Origin: Polyodon spathula
Taxonomy: Eukaryota; Chordata; Actinopteri; Acipenseriformes; Polyodontidae
DNA: 64,000 nt
Assembly (NCBI RefSeq): GCF_017654505.1
Contig: NC_054555.1
Coordinates: 3,175,835 to 3,239,834, forward strand
Direction: 5' to 3'
Part shown: piece after piece, positions 1-36,975 of the stretch
Layout: each line of letters begins with the position of its first letter
How positions within the stretch are numbered: the first letter of the stretch is position 1
Program-made: the position numbers and the translations under genes
Notes under the pieces: model-generated
The model's database searches: none
Seen by the model: the letters and a program-made list of their open reading frames with translations, nothing else
Told to the model about the DNA's origin: nothing

Positions 1-8
1 TGGCGCAG
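1..8 (+). CDS. G3BP1: G3BP1 exon end (last 8 nt of a hinge exon)
   Basis: The window opens on the last eight bases of an exon, followed at once by a strong donor, GTAAGG. Read with two bases of a split codon first, it ends in Ala-Gln and leaves phase 0. That fits the next exon, which starts on a whole codon. It is assigned mainly by phase and donor, since eight bases are too few to identify alone. Confidence 0.65.
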
Positions 9-1863
9 GTAAGGATTTGCCTCATCTGAATGTAGCGTTTTTACAATCTCCTCAGTAGAGCTGCACTTGTGTGATTTAAGCGCTTCACAGCAAGCAGGTG
101 GCAGAGATGTCAAAGGTTTTGATTTAGCCAATTTGCCATTCCAATTGCAGCAATAGAGGAAACGGCTGGTTTTCGGTGATTGTTCTCTACAAAGCTGTCA
201 GCTCATGGCCTCTATGGAGAGCGACATGCAGCACAAATTCAGGATGCTGTTTTCTGCGATTTTCTGTTGCTTGCTTGGGGAACTCAATGTGAAGAATATG
301 TTTGTGCAGCTCTACTCATGTTGCACCTTCCTGGTGACCTGTCTCTGTAGACAATGCCAAGGTACGGAGAAGGTGCTAACCACTTAATATAATTCTTAAT
401 TGCGGTACTTTAAATATTAGTCACAGGACTATTTTCTGGACAGCTTTCAATTTATTTTATTAAAAACTAAACTGCATCTAGGTGCTCATTGCAAATTGGC
501 TATTATAGTCTGCTTATCTAATTGTATGTGTGGTTTCATCAGAATTGCTACAGGCATTGTGGATAACTGTCTTGGTTGTTATAAGCAAAGTTTTTTTATA
601 TCTATTTAATTGTCATTTTTCAGACAAGAGTGGAGCCAAAGCCCGAAACGCAAACTACAGCACAACGACCCCAGAGAGACCAGAGGGTAAGGGAGCAGAG
701 GCCGGGTGCACCAATCCACAGGGCTCCACGACCAGGTACTTAATGCATGTCCCTGACACTAAATTGGGTGTCAGTGTTGCACAAACTTAGTTGTGCCAAC
801 ATTGACATTGTCTTCCCGTTTTTAGTTGTGCCAGGGAAACGTTGGTTGAAATTTTCTCCTTTCTGTGGTTTGTTGCTGACTTTTTATTCTTGTGTGTTTT
901 AGTTCGGGAAGGTGAACAGGGTGAAGCAGAGGTACGTCGTGTGGTGCGGTATCCAGACAGTCATCAGCTCTTTGTGGGAAACCTACCCCATGATGTTGAC
1001 AAGGCAGAGCTGAAAGAGTTCTTTGAAGGTCAGTTAGTGTTTTTTTTTTTTAATGCAGTTTTTCCATCCACTCTTTGACCTTTTTCATTTAACTTTGTCA
1101 TTTGCATTCCCCAACAGTGGTAGGTGGCCTGTAAATTTATTTTTTGTATGGGGTTTTTATTTTGCAGGTTATGGTAATGTGGTAGAACTGCGAATCAACA
1201 GTGGGGGCAAGCTGCCCAACTTCGGATTTGTGGTGTTTGATGATCCTGAGCCTGTGCAAAAAATTCTTGCCAACAAGGTATGGTAACTGCTTTAAAAACG
1301 AAGAAAGTGGTTTGGTAGCCTATACAAAGTTGTTTTATAGTGACCCCTTGTGGGTTTTTAGAATTGCATCTATTACAGTACATCTAAAGGGCACCTCCTA
1401 AGCACCCTCTTTCATGTAGAAATAGCCTGCAATACATTCCCTCGCCTCAGATCTTTTAAGGAAAGTAAGTGAAAATGTCTCCTCAAACAGGTTTAATCTT
1501 TTCCTCAATTGGAAACTGCATGCTGTAGATCAAGTGAACAAGCTATTGCAGATACATCTGTATTCTAAAAGGTGTATTTGGGTGGGGGGGATTGAAAATG
1601 TAACAAAGCAATTTATCGTATTTTAGCCGATCAAATTCCGAGGAGACGTGCGCCTGAATGTTGAAGAGAAGAAAACTCGCGCCGCACGGGAAGGTGACCG
1701 ACGGGATATTCGACCCAGGGGGCCTGGCGGGCCACGTGACAAGTTTAGTGGAGGAGTCAGGGGACCGCCATCCCGAGGGGGGATGATGTCGCAGAAACCC
1801 AGCTTTGGAGCGGGACGGGGTGCTGGACCCAGCGAAGGCCGCTACATGGGACCTCGCCAGTGA
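1..1863 (+). CDS. G3BP1: G3BP1, stress-granule assembly factor (3' part, last five coding exons)
   Basis: Ras-GTPase-activating protein SH3-domain-binding protein 1 is a cytoplasmic RNA-binding protein that condenses with untranslated mRNA to nucleate stress granules. The window has only its C-terminal part, as exons 1-8, 624-735, 903-1028, 1168-1277 and 1627-1863, all joined in frame by GT-AG introns. The order is: Arg/Pro/Gln-rich hinge, a complete RRM with RNP2-like LFVGNL and RNP1-like NFGFVVF, the conserved stretch [14 protein letters not shown], then an Arg/Gly-rich tail ending GPRQ. The NTF2-like dimerisation domain and acidic region lie upstream of the window. The paralogue G3BP2 is less likely, because the RRM reads [12 protein letters not shown] without the extra residues G3BP2 has there, and because GLRA1 is the neighbour, as next to human G3BP1. 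Nothing in the visible part is broken. Confidence 0.95.
624..735 (+). CDS. G3BP1: G3BP1 exon, basic Pro/Gln/Arg-rich hinge
   Basis: This 112-nt exon lies between a TTTTTCAG acceptor and a GTACTT donor. It encodes 37 residues plus one base, starting [10 protein letters not shown] and continuing [12 protein letters not shown]. These match the linker before the RRM in vertebrate G3BP1, where [12 protein letters not shown] is almost invariant. The second half ([11 protein letters not shown]) is more diverged than the first. Confidence 0.92.
903..1028 (+). CDS. G3BP1: G3BP1 exon, start of RRM (RNP2)
   Basis: This 126-nt exon encodes the residues before the RRM ([17 protein letters not shown]) and the first beta strand and helix of the [19 protein letters not shown] then [16 protein letters not shown] is the RNP2 motif. 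It enters and leaves with one base of a split codon (Val at the start, Gly at the end). The acceptor is TGTTTTAG and the donor is GTCAGT. Confidence 0.95.
1168..1277 (+). CDS. G3BP1: G3BP1 exon, RRM core (RNP1)
   Basis: This 110-nt exon encodes [20 protein letters not shown] and then [24 protein letters not shown] is RNP1, the main RNA-contacting strand. RINSGGK lacks the few extra residues that G3BP2 carries at this point, which supports G3BP1. The acceptor is TTTTGCAG, the donor is GTATGG, and the exon leaves phase 0. Confidence 0.95.
1627..1863 (+). CDS. G3BP1: G3BP1 terminal coding exon, end of RRM plus RGG tail
   Basis: This exon encodes 78 residues and a TGA stop at 1861-1863. [20 protein letters not shown] closes the RRM. 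The tail after it is rich in Arg and Gly ([29 protein letters not shown], ending GRYMGPRQ) and is the disordered region that binds RNA and promotes condensation. The acceptor is TATTTTAG. The tail shows substitutions relative to mammals, as expected for this fast-changing region. Confidence 0.95.
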   Translation, partial: PIKFRGDVRLNVEEKKTRAAREGDRRDIRPRGPGGPRDKFSGGVRGPPSRGGMMSQKPSFGAGRGAGPSEGRYMGPRQ

Positions 1864-2457
1864 AGATAGTGCCACGACTGCAGACCTGTTTGTCATAACA
1901 GCGCACAGCTGGATTCCAGTTCATGTGATCTCGTGATTATTTCTTTTCAGCTTTGGGCTTGTTCTGGATTCTGTTTTAAGAACAGCTTTTATTTTAGTTT
2001 CTCCATTTACTGTTCATTTTAGTCAAGTTCAGAACTTTTATTTTGTAACAGTGCTACTTGAATTGAAAGGGGGTGGGGGAAATCCAGACTGGTTTTAGTG
2101 TGCTCTCCCTGTTTCTTAATGGAACGTGTCTTTACTTCTCATTCTAGTGCATTGCTGAAAGCTATTGGCTTTTAAAATTGGACATTTTTATTGCTGAGGA
2201 GCCACTATATCTTAGCACTCTTGGAATGAACTCTTGTTTTAATCATGGTTGTCTCGCAAGAGTTGTGAAATCTGTTGGAGCTGAGTGTTCCTACTTTACA
2301 TTTGGATGGTTCCTTCTGCACTGTACTCGTACCATAAGTGTTAATTTGTAATCTGAGTAAAAAGAATATATATGTGGATTACAAGATGTCCTGCTCTTTT
2401 TAACCACTTTCTGTAGACCTAGTTCAATGGTGGGGATTTTTTAATTGTTCTGGATTA

Positions 2458-2463
2458 AATAAA
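2458..2463 (+). promoter_or_regulatory. candidate poly(A) signal AATAAA for G3BP1
   Basis: This canonical hexamer lies about 600 nt after the G3BP1 stop and is followed by T-rich sequence. A second copy at 2571-2576 is an equally good alternative. Confidence 0.5.
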
Positions 2464-2570
2464 ACAGGTTTCCTAAAATTTCGAAAGGGAGATGGCTTTT
2501 ATTTTGTATTGTAAAAACAAATTGTTGTGCCTTCTATTTATCTCATTCCAGTCTTTGCAAAGTTGTACAA

Positions 2571-2576
2571 AATAAA
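2571..2576 (+). promoter_or_regulatory. second candidate poly(A) signal AATAAA for G3BP1
   Basis: Canonical hexamer about 710 nt after the stop, followed by GT- and T-rich sequence (GTGTAGATTTGC) of the kind found downstream of cleavage sites. Confidence 0.45.
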
Positions 2577-5179
2577 GTGTAGATTTGCTTTATCAATACT
2601 TTTGTGTAACATTCTTGTCAGTGCTTCTGGGATGTGCTTAAACATTAATAGAGCTGCCAATTTGAAATGTCTAGCGGGCCTCCAACATGGTCATCTCCAG
2701 TCGAGATGGAGTCGCCCTGCAGCTGCTTTACTGTGCAGTCCATTAACTTCACACACCAGATACCAATTTTAGCTATGCCCAGGTGTTGTCATTGCTCTTG
2801 GGTTTTTCTGGCAACGTGAAAGTGTTTCTGTGCTAGAAAGGTCTTCCCTTCAGAAGCAATGTCATAGCAGTACTTCAGTAAATATTTATCCTGTATTTAA
2901 GTATGGAAGGTACATAAAATTCCCCTTGTTTTGTTTCGCTTCTAGACCAAGGGCAGCTTTTTTTTTTTTTTTTAAATATATAAATAAAATAAACATGTTT
3001 AGGAACCCTGGACCATAATGTGCCTGTGCCTATAGGTGCATGTCAATCCTGTGCAGAGCAGTAAGCCCTCGGGGGTGAAGGGAGTAATTGAAATAGATTT
3101 TTGTATCCTGATACTTGCAACTGTCCAGCTGGTAACTGCAGTGCAAGTAGTTGCTCTTTTGAATGGACAATAAATCTTTTCCAGCAAATTGGGGATGTGT
3201 TTTCTGATATCATTGGGGGAAGGTTTATTAGGATGATCGGAGCAAGGAGAAACATTCTCATAAGCCTTTTGGAAACTGCCTTCTCCACGATTGAATAGTT
3301 TATACATTTGGTTATTCAAGTTTGTATTAATCTCTGCTGAAGGTATGTAGGGGAGTAAGATATTTTACTAACCCAGGTTTGTGTTTTTTTATTTATTTTT
3401 TTTAATTCATTGATGGATTCAAAAATGGGCAAAAGGTTTACATAAGAAACATCCCACAAGTGCTGTGCTTGGGTTTCTTGTACTGAAATTAAGCTGATGG
3501 AGAAACAGTTGAGCTGGTGCTTCCAAATAAAAAGTGAATTGCAGAACATCAGCATGTGGTTGTGCAATAATAACCAGGCAGCAGACGTACGGACTGATTT
3601 TTTTGGCAGTAATGAGCCCGAGCCAAAGGTTTTATTAACCCAACATCACTTTAAATTTGCAAATACTTTAAAAATAGTTGCATCTTAATTCTGATTGTGT
3701 TCGTGAAGCATTAGTGCATCAGTAAATGCACTAGACTGCAAGTAATATTGGGGCTTTGATTCTAGTGAATGGCATTGAAATGGCTACAGTCTTGCACACA
3801 GTGTTTATATATACAACCCAAAGCCCCCCTTCCCAGTCTTGTAAATGTTTCTAGTAAATTGTTCTGAAGATCACCTTTGTTGTAATGTTGGAAATGTTTG
3901 TATCTCTCCATATGTGCTTAGGTCATGAAGTGGTAAATAGATGGTAGCCCCTTGCTGTTCAATTTGAAAAAGGGATATGAGTATAGAATAATTTACAGTG
4001 GGTCTTTGTTCGTAGGCTGTAGTGTAATTGCAGTAGTGTTGCTTTGCTGATGAGAGAAGTCTGTATTTGGCTATGATGAAACAAGGAAAGCATAATCTGT
4101 TCAAAAGTAATTAGTGGCTGCCATTGCACAGGTTTAAAATTCTGCAAGGCAAACAATCTCCTGTGTTCCACTGCAGTGTTTTACAATGATTAACAAAGGA
4201 GACACTTAACAGGACAGCATAATTCCACCACACCTGCACTGTAAATGATCAAATACCTGAGCAGTTAGCTGAGCTGGCAGGTACATACATTAAAGAAATG
4301 AATTAGCTACGGCTGTGCCAAACAGCTCCCCATCCCCTTTGTGATGTTTCATTGTTTAGCTGGCACGGATATTTGCCAGCCTTTTTAGACGCAAGCAGTT
4401 GCAAGATTTTCCTATTATGCTAGTTTGCTTACAACAAAACAGTTGCTGAGTTTAATTAAAAAACAAAACCAAAAACAGTGTTCTGTGTTTCTAACCCCTG
4501 GCAGTTGTGATTTTTACGTTCATTTGCAATAACATTGAACATACGAAACTGGAGAAGCTGCAAGAGAGGGCCCATTCTTCTCTAAATGAAGAATTTGCGC
4601 AAAATTGATGCTATTTGTCAAACTGCACATCACTATACCACTGGGACCCTCTCAGCCCAGCTCCTCATTTTGATTCATACCCTGTCTCTTCTGTTCTTTC
4701 CTCACTCTGCAACCTGCAGGGCTAGCAGCAGTGGGGTTTGTTGTTTCGTTTTACTCTTCTAGGCCGTTTGCATTTTCTGGCACAGAGAAACTTAATTGTT
4801 AAGTGGAGGTTATCAAAGAAACAGGATTGCAGGGTTTCTGAAGCTTTGTCCTTTACAGAAGGAGCGCCTCGTACGCTGCCCAGTACCCCTTCTTCCATGC
4901 TTCACAATCCATGTCTACAGTGGAAAGCTGTGTGGCTGAGAGCACACCTACTGAATGGAAATTAGACTGAGGACTGATCCAGCCTCCTGTTACCGAAACA
5001 GGATGCTGCAGTGAACCAATGATCAAAGTATTTGATGAAAACAGGAAAGAGGAAGGTTTGAGCCTGAAGCATATATTTCAAATATTAAGCCCCCATGAAA
5101 GATAAACATGTTTATTGTGTGTGTGTTTAGTTACAATAGTGTAAAGCAGTTAAACTGTGTTTGAGGTTATTTTTTTTGG

Positions 5180-5235
5180 AATTTAACTACTGAACTGTAA
5201 CTATGGTAATTTAACTACTGAACTGTAACTATAAT
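5180..5235. repeat. 28-bp direct tandem duplication
   Basis: Two adjacent 28-bp copies begin AATTTAACTACTGAACTGTA; only the last few bases of the unit differ. This looks like a recent slippage or duplication event in the spacer. Confidence 0.85.
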
Positions 5236-5921
5236 AATTCTTCTCATCATTTGTCATCCTCTTTAATCAGGGTCAGGCTTTTTGACATACAGTATTATCT
5301 GCCACTGCTAAGATCATTAATACAGACCCTCTTATCAATTTAAAACAGTATTTGTATAGCTGATCTTCACCAAAGCATTTCCCTGAATGCTTTTGTGATC
5401 TATGAGGTTTAAACAGCTGGTTTAATATCCACTGTCATTAGGAATGATTATGACTGCTGCACTCACAGACTGTATTTAAAGAAGGATCCATCAGAACGGA
5501 GATGATGGTATTTGGAGAGTCCATAAATTCGATGCAGCACTATTACCCAAACAGTTGCAGCCAGTATTTTAAAATAGAGCAATTGCTTAGATCTGGTCAT
5601 TTTTCTATGCAGTCCTTGTGAAAAAAAAAGGGAACACGTTTCAGCTAATGCCAAATTCCACTTATAAGAAGGATTAGAACCCGAAACATTACCAATACAA
5701 ATGACTGAGCACCAGAAACAAGGTACAGGCTAAAAAAAAAAAAAATGAAAAAGAATTTTTCAGAAAACTTTTAATTTCAGTTAGAATTAGCATTATGACA
5801 TAATTCAATAAATATTTGTTATATATACAGTTAAAGCAGAAATTGTACATTCCTTTTTCCCTCAAATTGCACACTTTTTATTTAATTTACAAGCCAAAAA
5901 ATGTTCTGTTTTTTATAAGAT

Positions 5922-5956
5922 TAATATATATATATATATATATATATAGATACAAT

Positions 5957-6000
<44 letters not shown>
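5922..6000. repeat. (AT)n microsatellite, two blocks
   Basis: Alternating AT runs at about 5924-5949 and 5957-5998 are separated by a short interruption. Confidence 0.9.
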
Positions 6001-6416
6001 ATATCATACTATTTTTAGATTTTTATTTTTTTTAGAATTCAAAATAAAAGTGAAGTATATATTTGCCAGTACCCAAGGTCCCAATGTATTTGGTGGGGCA
6101 CCTGACAAGTAAAGAAAAGCAATTATAATCTGCACTTTGTGCCAACATACTATTGAAGCAAAATAAAGGCCACACTAATTTGTGCAAAAATAAAAGGTGT
6201 TTTTTTCTTTCTTTTTCTTTTTTTTTTAATATACAGAAACCGCAGAACATCCTTTTCTTTCTGTTGTTCTCCAGACCACCCCACTAGTGACTCCCAGCTG
6301 TTTCTTTCTATAGCTGTCCATATTGGAAGGAAATTTCATTAAAGTCTGTTCAGTTTCCAAGATTTCTTCAGGTTACCGTTTGCCTCTTGCAGTTAATTTC
6401 CCAAAAGAAGTAAAAT

Positions 6417-6419
6417 CAA

Positions 6420-6447
<28 letters not shown>
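6417..6447. repeat. (CA)n microsatellite
   Basis: About 15 CA units in the spacer between the two genes. Confidence 0.9.
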
Positions 6448-6450
<3 letters not shown>

Positions 6451-7162
6451 TGCTTTTTGCTATTGTGCCTGAAGAAGTAATACTCATTAACAGGACCCTC
6501 TTCCCCCTTTCTCTTTTAAAGAACACACACATTCTGTACATATATCAGAATTGCAAAAACCATCTTGCAAAATCCCCACTCATGTAGCTAATCACTTCTT
6601 TTCCCAACATGTCAGTTCAACTGTATTAATATATTAAACATCTCACATTAGTAGCAACAGAAAAAGCAACAGAATTGATAAAAAATAAATAAACAAAAAA
6701 GCTTCAGTGTGTTACAACCCCCAGGAAGATCCAAGTATTCGTTACGAAATGCAACCCAAGCCTACCGGACTCAAATTCATTCATACCCACTTCATTGAAT
6801 AAGATCAAATTCAACAGATAAAATCAGAAATGCATTATAATCAAAAAGTGTGGCACAAGAGGAATCTTTTCCTAGGCAATGAGACATGTTAGATATGAAT
6901 TATGCAGGTTTTATTCATATTAAATGAAAACAAAATATTGCATATTTATTTTCTGATTGCACCCGTTCCAATTTATTAGGGTGTGTGCGTGTGTGTGTGT
7001 GCATATATGCATATGCTTTCAGTATAGTAAGTGTATCCTTGTACAAATCTTGAATGCTATATTTTACAGTACTGTAAAATGATATCATATTTTTAATAAA
7101 TACAAAGGAAAAGGTAGTCAACAGGATCCTAGCATTCCTGTTGCTTTACTTACTGCACACTG

Positions 7163-7332
7163 CATATATATATACATATATAATATATAGTATTATATAT
7201 TATATATATATATATATGATGAGTATATATGAGTGTATATATATATATATCTATATTATATATATATGATCATGATATATCATTCTTAGTCTATATATCA
7301 TTCGTAAAATTATAAAAATTTTGGTTTAGCAG

Positions 7333-7403
<71 letters not shown>
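7163..7403. repeat. AT-rich low-complexity block with pure (AT)n at 7334-7403
   Basis: Imperfect AT/TA runs occupy 7163-7270, followed by about 35 uninterrupted AT units. The tract lies about 200 bp before the solo LTR. Confidence 0.9.
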
Positions 7404-7406
<3 letters not shown>

Positions 7407-7599
7407 TTTTCTTTCTATACCACAAAACAAATAAAGAACTTCTTTGTATTGCCAGATATACGCTGAAATACTGGAAGATACAATATGTTCGTGAAGATAC
7501 ATTAAGAATATCATTCAATATATTCTTAGTTTTCTTACCTTTCGAAAAAAGGGACAAGGAACTGACAGAAACCCTTTGAGAAGTAAATAACAATCTGCA

Positions 7600-7966
7600 T
7601 GTGGCAGAGCAAAGCTCTGCCCTTTTTAAATTGGCAGGGATGGGGTTAATTAATCAATCATCAGCGCCCAGCCACCTGACATAAAAGGAGGCCTCTGCTT
7701 CTTATTTGGGAGGAGGGAGCTGAGGAAGCAGGTTGGTTTTTGTGTTTTTTGGTTTTTGGTTTTTTGGTTTTTGTGGATCCAGTGAAGGCATTGCCCAGCC
7801 TGGAAACCTTAATTTTGTAAGTTTTGTTTCGTTGTCTTTCTTTTTGTGTTTAAAGATTTTTATTTTACCCTTGTGCACTTTCTTTTTGTGTTTATTTATA
7901 ATAAAATTAGGATTTTTTGAACTGCAGTCTGTCTCTGGGCCTCTATCAGCTTGCCAGCCTGCCACA
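7600..7966 (+). mobile_element. solo LTR of an LTR retrotransposon
   Basis: This 367-bp block starts TGTGGCAGAGC and ends CAGCCTGCCACA. The ends are TG...CA and form a short inverted repeat (TGTGGCAG / CTGCCACA). Inside are a TATA-like CATAAAAGGAGG at about 7680, an AATAAA at about 7900 and a T-rich stretch between. The last part (ACTGCAG, then CTCTGGGCCTCT) recurs in a degenerate copy at 22570-22850. The flanks CTGCA and CTCCA may be a decayed 5-bp target duplication. No internal gag-pol coding region is present, so recombination between LTRs probably removed it. The family is not identified. Confidence 0.6.
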
Positions 7967-8006
7967 CTCCAGTTTTCTTAAATATTCTTTGCAAAACTGG
8001 GATTTC

Positions 8007-8012
<6 letters not shown>

Positions 8013-8042
<30 letters not shown>
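8013..8042. repeat. (TTA)n microsatellite
   Basis: About ten TTA units, preceded by a short T run. Confidence 0.85.
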
Positions 8043-8043
<1 letters not shown>

Positions 8044-9203
8044 AGTATTTCTCTAAGGAATTCTTTGGTTTCATAAAGAACTGGAGAGAAAACGAATTTG
8101 GCAAGTGGAAATCGATTACAAGCTATTTAAGTGCTATAAATATGGACACAATGTACAGTTCCTGACTCCGGTTAGACCCGCAACAAACAGAAACTCACTG
8201 AAAATAAAGTGCAGAGAATCGGGGGGAATATTGTGTGACGTAATGAGGTTCTGGGATGCAGGTGTTTGGGTGCGTCGCTGTTCATTTTGATGGCAAGAGC
8301 TGATTCTGTGCTGGAATAAACTAGCCTGATGAGTTTACAAGGCAGACGCATTGGCAGGGAGCCTACAGCAACTACCTCCTGTAGCTCCTTTCTACAGGTA
8401 AGACTCACTTGATAGCCTTTAACAAAAACAAAGTTTCCCTACCTTTTGATAGCTTGGTCATTTTCACACCCAGTGAAATCCATAGTTTGACTACACAATC
8501 CCCAAGGTCCCAGATTGAAAGCCTCGCCAAAATCAATGCTAGGTATAGCTCTGGCCATGTCGTATAGATTGAATACAGGCTAGTAGAAGAAGCACAATTA
8601 ATAGAAAAGGTAAAGGCAAAGGCTAGCAAGTTCACCTTGAATGCTGCTGATAATGCAGAAAACATGAACTAGGGGATTGGGAATAAATCACTGAACTAAC
8701 ACATCACTAAATGCTGAGCTAAACATGCTGTACAAAAGGAAATCTGAAGTCCTTTGATTTGCATTATATAAAATATATTATTCATGATAAATGTACAACA
8801 GTCTTGTTATTATTATTATGATAATGATTATTAGTAATATTTTTAAACTTGTATGGCCTTTATTTGCGTACATCAAAACAAACTGATGGGACTGAATAAA
8901 TAAGCATTCCTCCACCCTGTGTCTATAAGCAGCAGTTTAATGAGCTTAGGCTAGTGTATTGGATTTACGCCACCATGCATATTGCTCTACTCTGCAATCC
9001 TGGCTGTTTGTTATTCCTCGCTCGTTCTCTCACTGAAGAAGTCTAGCGTCTGTGGAATGAGATGCCTTTTCCAAATGAAACGAAGATGAAAAGGAAGTTG
9101 ACCCATCCTATACACAGTGGCATTGCATTGTTTAAAATCCATACAAAGCCTTTATAAGGCATTATGTTTAAATAATCACGCTTCAGTGAAGTGCGCTATG
9201 TTT

Positions 9204-9219
9204 ACACACACACACACAC

Positions 9220-9280
<61 letters not shown>

Positions 9281-9299
9281 TATATATATATATATACAC
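9204..9299. repeat. compound (AC)n(AT)n microsatellite
   Basis: (AC)n at 9204-9220 runs directly into (AT)n at 9222 to about 9297, with one GAT interruption near the end. Confidence 0.9.
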
Positions 9300-9917
9300 A
9301 GTATATGTAAAATGGAATGACTAATATATTAGACAACAACATACATATCAACTACATATATCAACAACAACAACAAGCTTAATGCTCACAGAAATGGAAA
9401 TACCATAAAATGTATTTTACATCCATGCACTTAGATGAACATACAAATGCTGGCTTGGCAACAAACAAACACACAAATAAAGCCCAGATCCACTCTTGTC
9501 AAAGCCCCCGTTTCTGCCATTTGCACTTGTAATAATTCTCATTTCATCATTGCAGGAAGGGGGGGAGGGGCTTGAGAAGAGCAGATCCATTAAATTAAAA
9601 ATAAAAATAATGGTACATGAGGCAAACACTTACATCATTTGTTGACCCTATACGTTTACAAAAAACTCACTAATGTTGGAAGCACCTAATCACCTTTGTT
9701 AACATCTTTCATTGCATGCCCTAAATCCAATAGCCTAACCTTGAAGTCTGTTGCATTTTAAATATACACGGAATATATTACAGTGCTTTCGTTTCTGCCC
9801 TGTTTAGATTTCTTTGTCCATAGGTTTGTCTTGCAGTTGCGACGTTCTTGGAAGAGACTCCTCCATCAGTCTTTAGTTTTATTGTCACAAGGAGATTTCC
9901 AGTTTCAAAAAGTTTTC

Positions 9918-9945
9918 TATTTATTTATTTATTTATTTTATTTTT
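9918..9945 (-). promoter_or_regulatory. GLRA1: candidate poly(A) signal cluster for GLRA1
   Basis: Overlapping TTTATT hexamers on the + strand read as AATAAATAAATA on the - strand, about 150 nt downstream of the GLRA1 stop. They are canonical poly(A) signals, but also just an (ATTT)n microsatellite, so real use is uncertain. Confidence 0.4.
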
Positions 9946-10089
9946 GTAATTATATTGCCACATTCATATTTCATGCATTTTACTGCATTGCTATTGCACA
10001 GGTCCAGAAAAAAAAACAACCTCTGACACCATCAACCACCTGTAAATCTCTATCTCCCCCCAGGTAATATTTCTGCTCGCCCGCCAGCC

Positions 10090-35984
<25,895 letters not shown>

Positions 35985-36203
35985 TTTTGCCAGTTCTTGG
36001 AAGAACCAAAAGGGTTGCTGTGAGCACTAACTAGAGGAACTCCTGTGTGGGTATCGCACTTCCAAGGTGAGCAAATCTCCCGTTTCTTATTTCAGATCGT
36101 AGCTGATTATGGCGATTTAACGATGAGAACCAGAAAGAACGTGTGTAGCAAAGTCCTCGGGATCCCGGACCTCGATTTGTACAACCGTGTTCAAAGAGCT
36201 CGT

Positions 36204-36224
36204 TTCAGGACCATGGACAGAGAT
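36204..36224 (+). promoter_or_regulatory. RE1/NRSE-like REST-binding site upstream of GLRA1
   Basis: The two half-sites TTCAGGACC and GGACAG are joined by the usual two-base gap (AT). By eye 17 of 21 positions agree with the common form of the RE1 consensus. The mismatches are the sixth base (G for C) and three bases near the 3' end. The site lies 220 bp upstream of the GLRA1 ATG. REST silences neuronal genes in non-neuronal cells, which fits the expression of GLRA1. Confidence 0.5.
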
Positions 36225-36301
36225 CGAATACCAAGCACTTGCTTAAGATACTGGCTTCCAGACTCTGCACGCTGTGTATATATGTCTTTACAGAATTCTC
36301 G

Positions 36302-36302
<1 letters not shown>

Positions 36303-36355
<53 letters not shown>

Positions 36356-36399
36356 TCGTTTTTTCTTTTTTCCTTCTTTTTTTTTTTTTTTTTTTTTTT
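36303..36399. repeat. (TTA)n followed by T-rich tract upstream of GLRA1
   Basis: (TTA)n at 36303-36355, then an imperfect T run to 36399. Confidence 0.9.
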
Positions 36400-36844
36400 A
36401 AATGTTTAATTTAAACCCCAAATAGACCATCCTCGCTGTCCAGTCACACATAGTTACACGAATCCAGCTGTAGTCGCTTGCTGCTGTTTTGCAGATAGAA
36501 TGATCCCCGGTGTAACTTGTTATTTATTGCTGCACAGAAAGTATCCCATTGTCTGGGTGATCTGGGGAGACGCAGTCCGTGTCAGATTTCATGTTTTTTT
36601 TACCCTCATCGTTTAGCCAGCATTTCTCTGGGGTTCTCGATACAGCGCGTTCATCTTCCACGGCCTACATTACACAGGCGAAATGCATTCAGACCCTGTG
36701 AATTTCTTACTGCAGTCATTTACCAAACTCAAAAAACACTTCACCGTCTAACACACGCCCACATACCGATTTGATTGGGCCGCGCGTTTCACAGGCAGAC
36801 TGCGTGCACGCTGATTGGAAATACTTGTTGTCAGTCCGTCGATT

Positions 36845-36975
36845 TAAATAAATAAATAAACAAATAAATAAATAAATAAATAATAGTTGTTGAGGATGCA
36901 GTATTTTATTTGCTTTTAAGGTATTTACACATATAATTGTTAAATAAAATAAAATAAAATAAAATAAAATAAAAA
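36845..36975. repeat. (AAAT)n and (AAAAT)n runs
   Basis: AAAT/AATA units at 36845-36883 and AAAAT units at 36942-36975. Confidence 0.85.

Larger units (their letters stand above)
1864..2600 (+). other. G3BP1: G3BP1 3' untranslated region (first part)
   Basis: This non-coding sequence follows the G3BP1 stop. It is T-rich, has no sustained reading frame, and contains poly(A) hexamers AATAAA at 2458-2463 and 2571-2576. Further AATAAA hexamers at about 2987-2995 and at 3169-3174 could end longer forms. The true end cannot be set from sequence alone. Confidence 0.7.
2600..7599. other. intergenic spacer between convergent G3BP1 and GLRA1
   Basis: No coding exon was recognised on either strand. 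The stretch is AT-rich and holds microsatellites (listed separately), a 28-bp duplication at 5180-5235 and several AATAAA hexamers. Part of it, up to about 3200, may belong to longer G3BP1 3' UTR forms. Confidence 0.6.
7967..10089. other. spacer and probable GLRA1 3' UTR
   Basis: No coding sequence was found. The stretch contains (TTA)n at 8013-8042, a compound (AC)n(AT)n at 9204-9299 and, nearest to GLRA1, a cluster of reverse-strand poly(A) hexamers at 9918-9945. The part adjoining 10089 is most likely GLRA1 3' UTR. Confidence 0.6.
35985..36400 (-). promoter_or_regulatory. GLRA1: GLRA1 5' UTR and proximal promoter region
   Basis: Sequence immediately upstream of the GLRA1 ATG. The transcription start is not visible and no convincing TATA box was found. 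It contains an RE1-like site at 36204-36224, a (TTA)n tract at 36303-36355 and T-rich sequence at about 36359-36399. Confidence 0.45.

Noticed and set aside
205..387. Short open frame in the first G3BP1 intron
   Set aside because: It lies between a good donor at 9 and the acceptor at 623, and its product has no match to the G3BP1 hinge, which continues in frame at 624.
36045..36401. 118-codon open frame on the + strand upstream of GLRA1
   Set aside because: It ends in Leu and Phe runs from (TTA)n and poly(T). It covers the GLRA1 promoter side and shows no domain.
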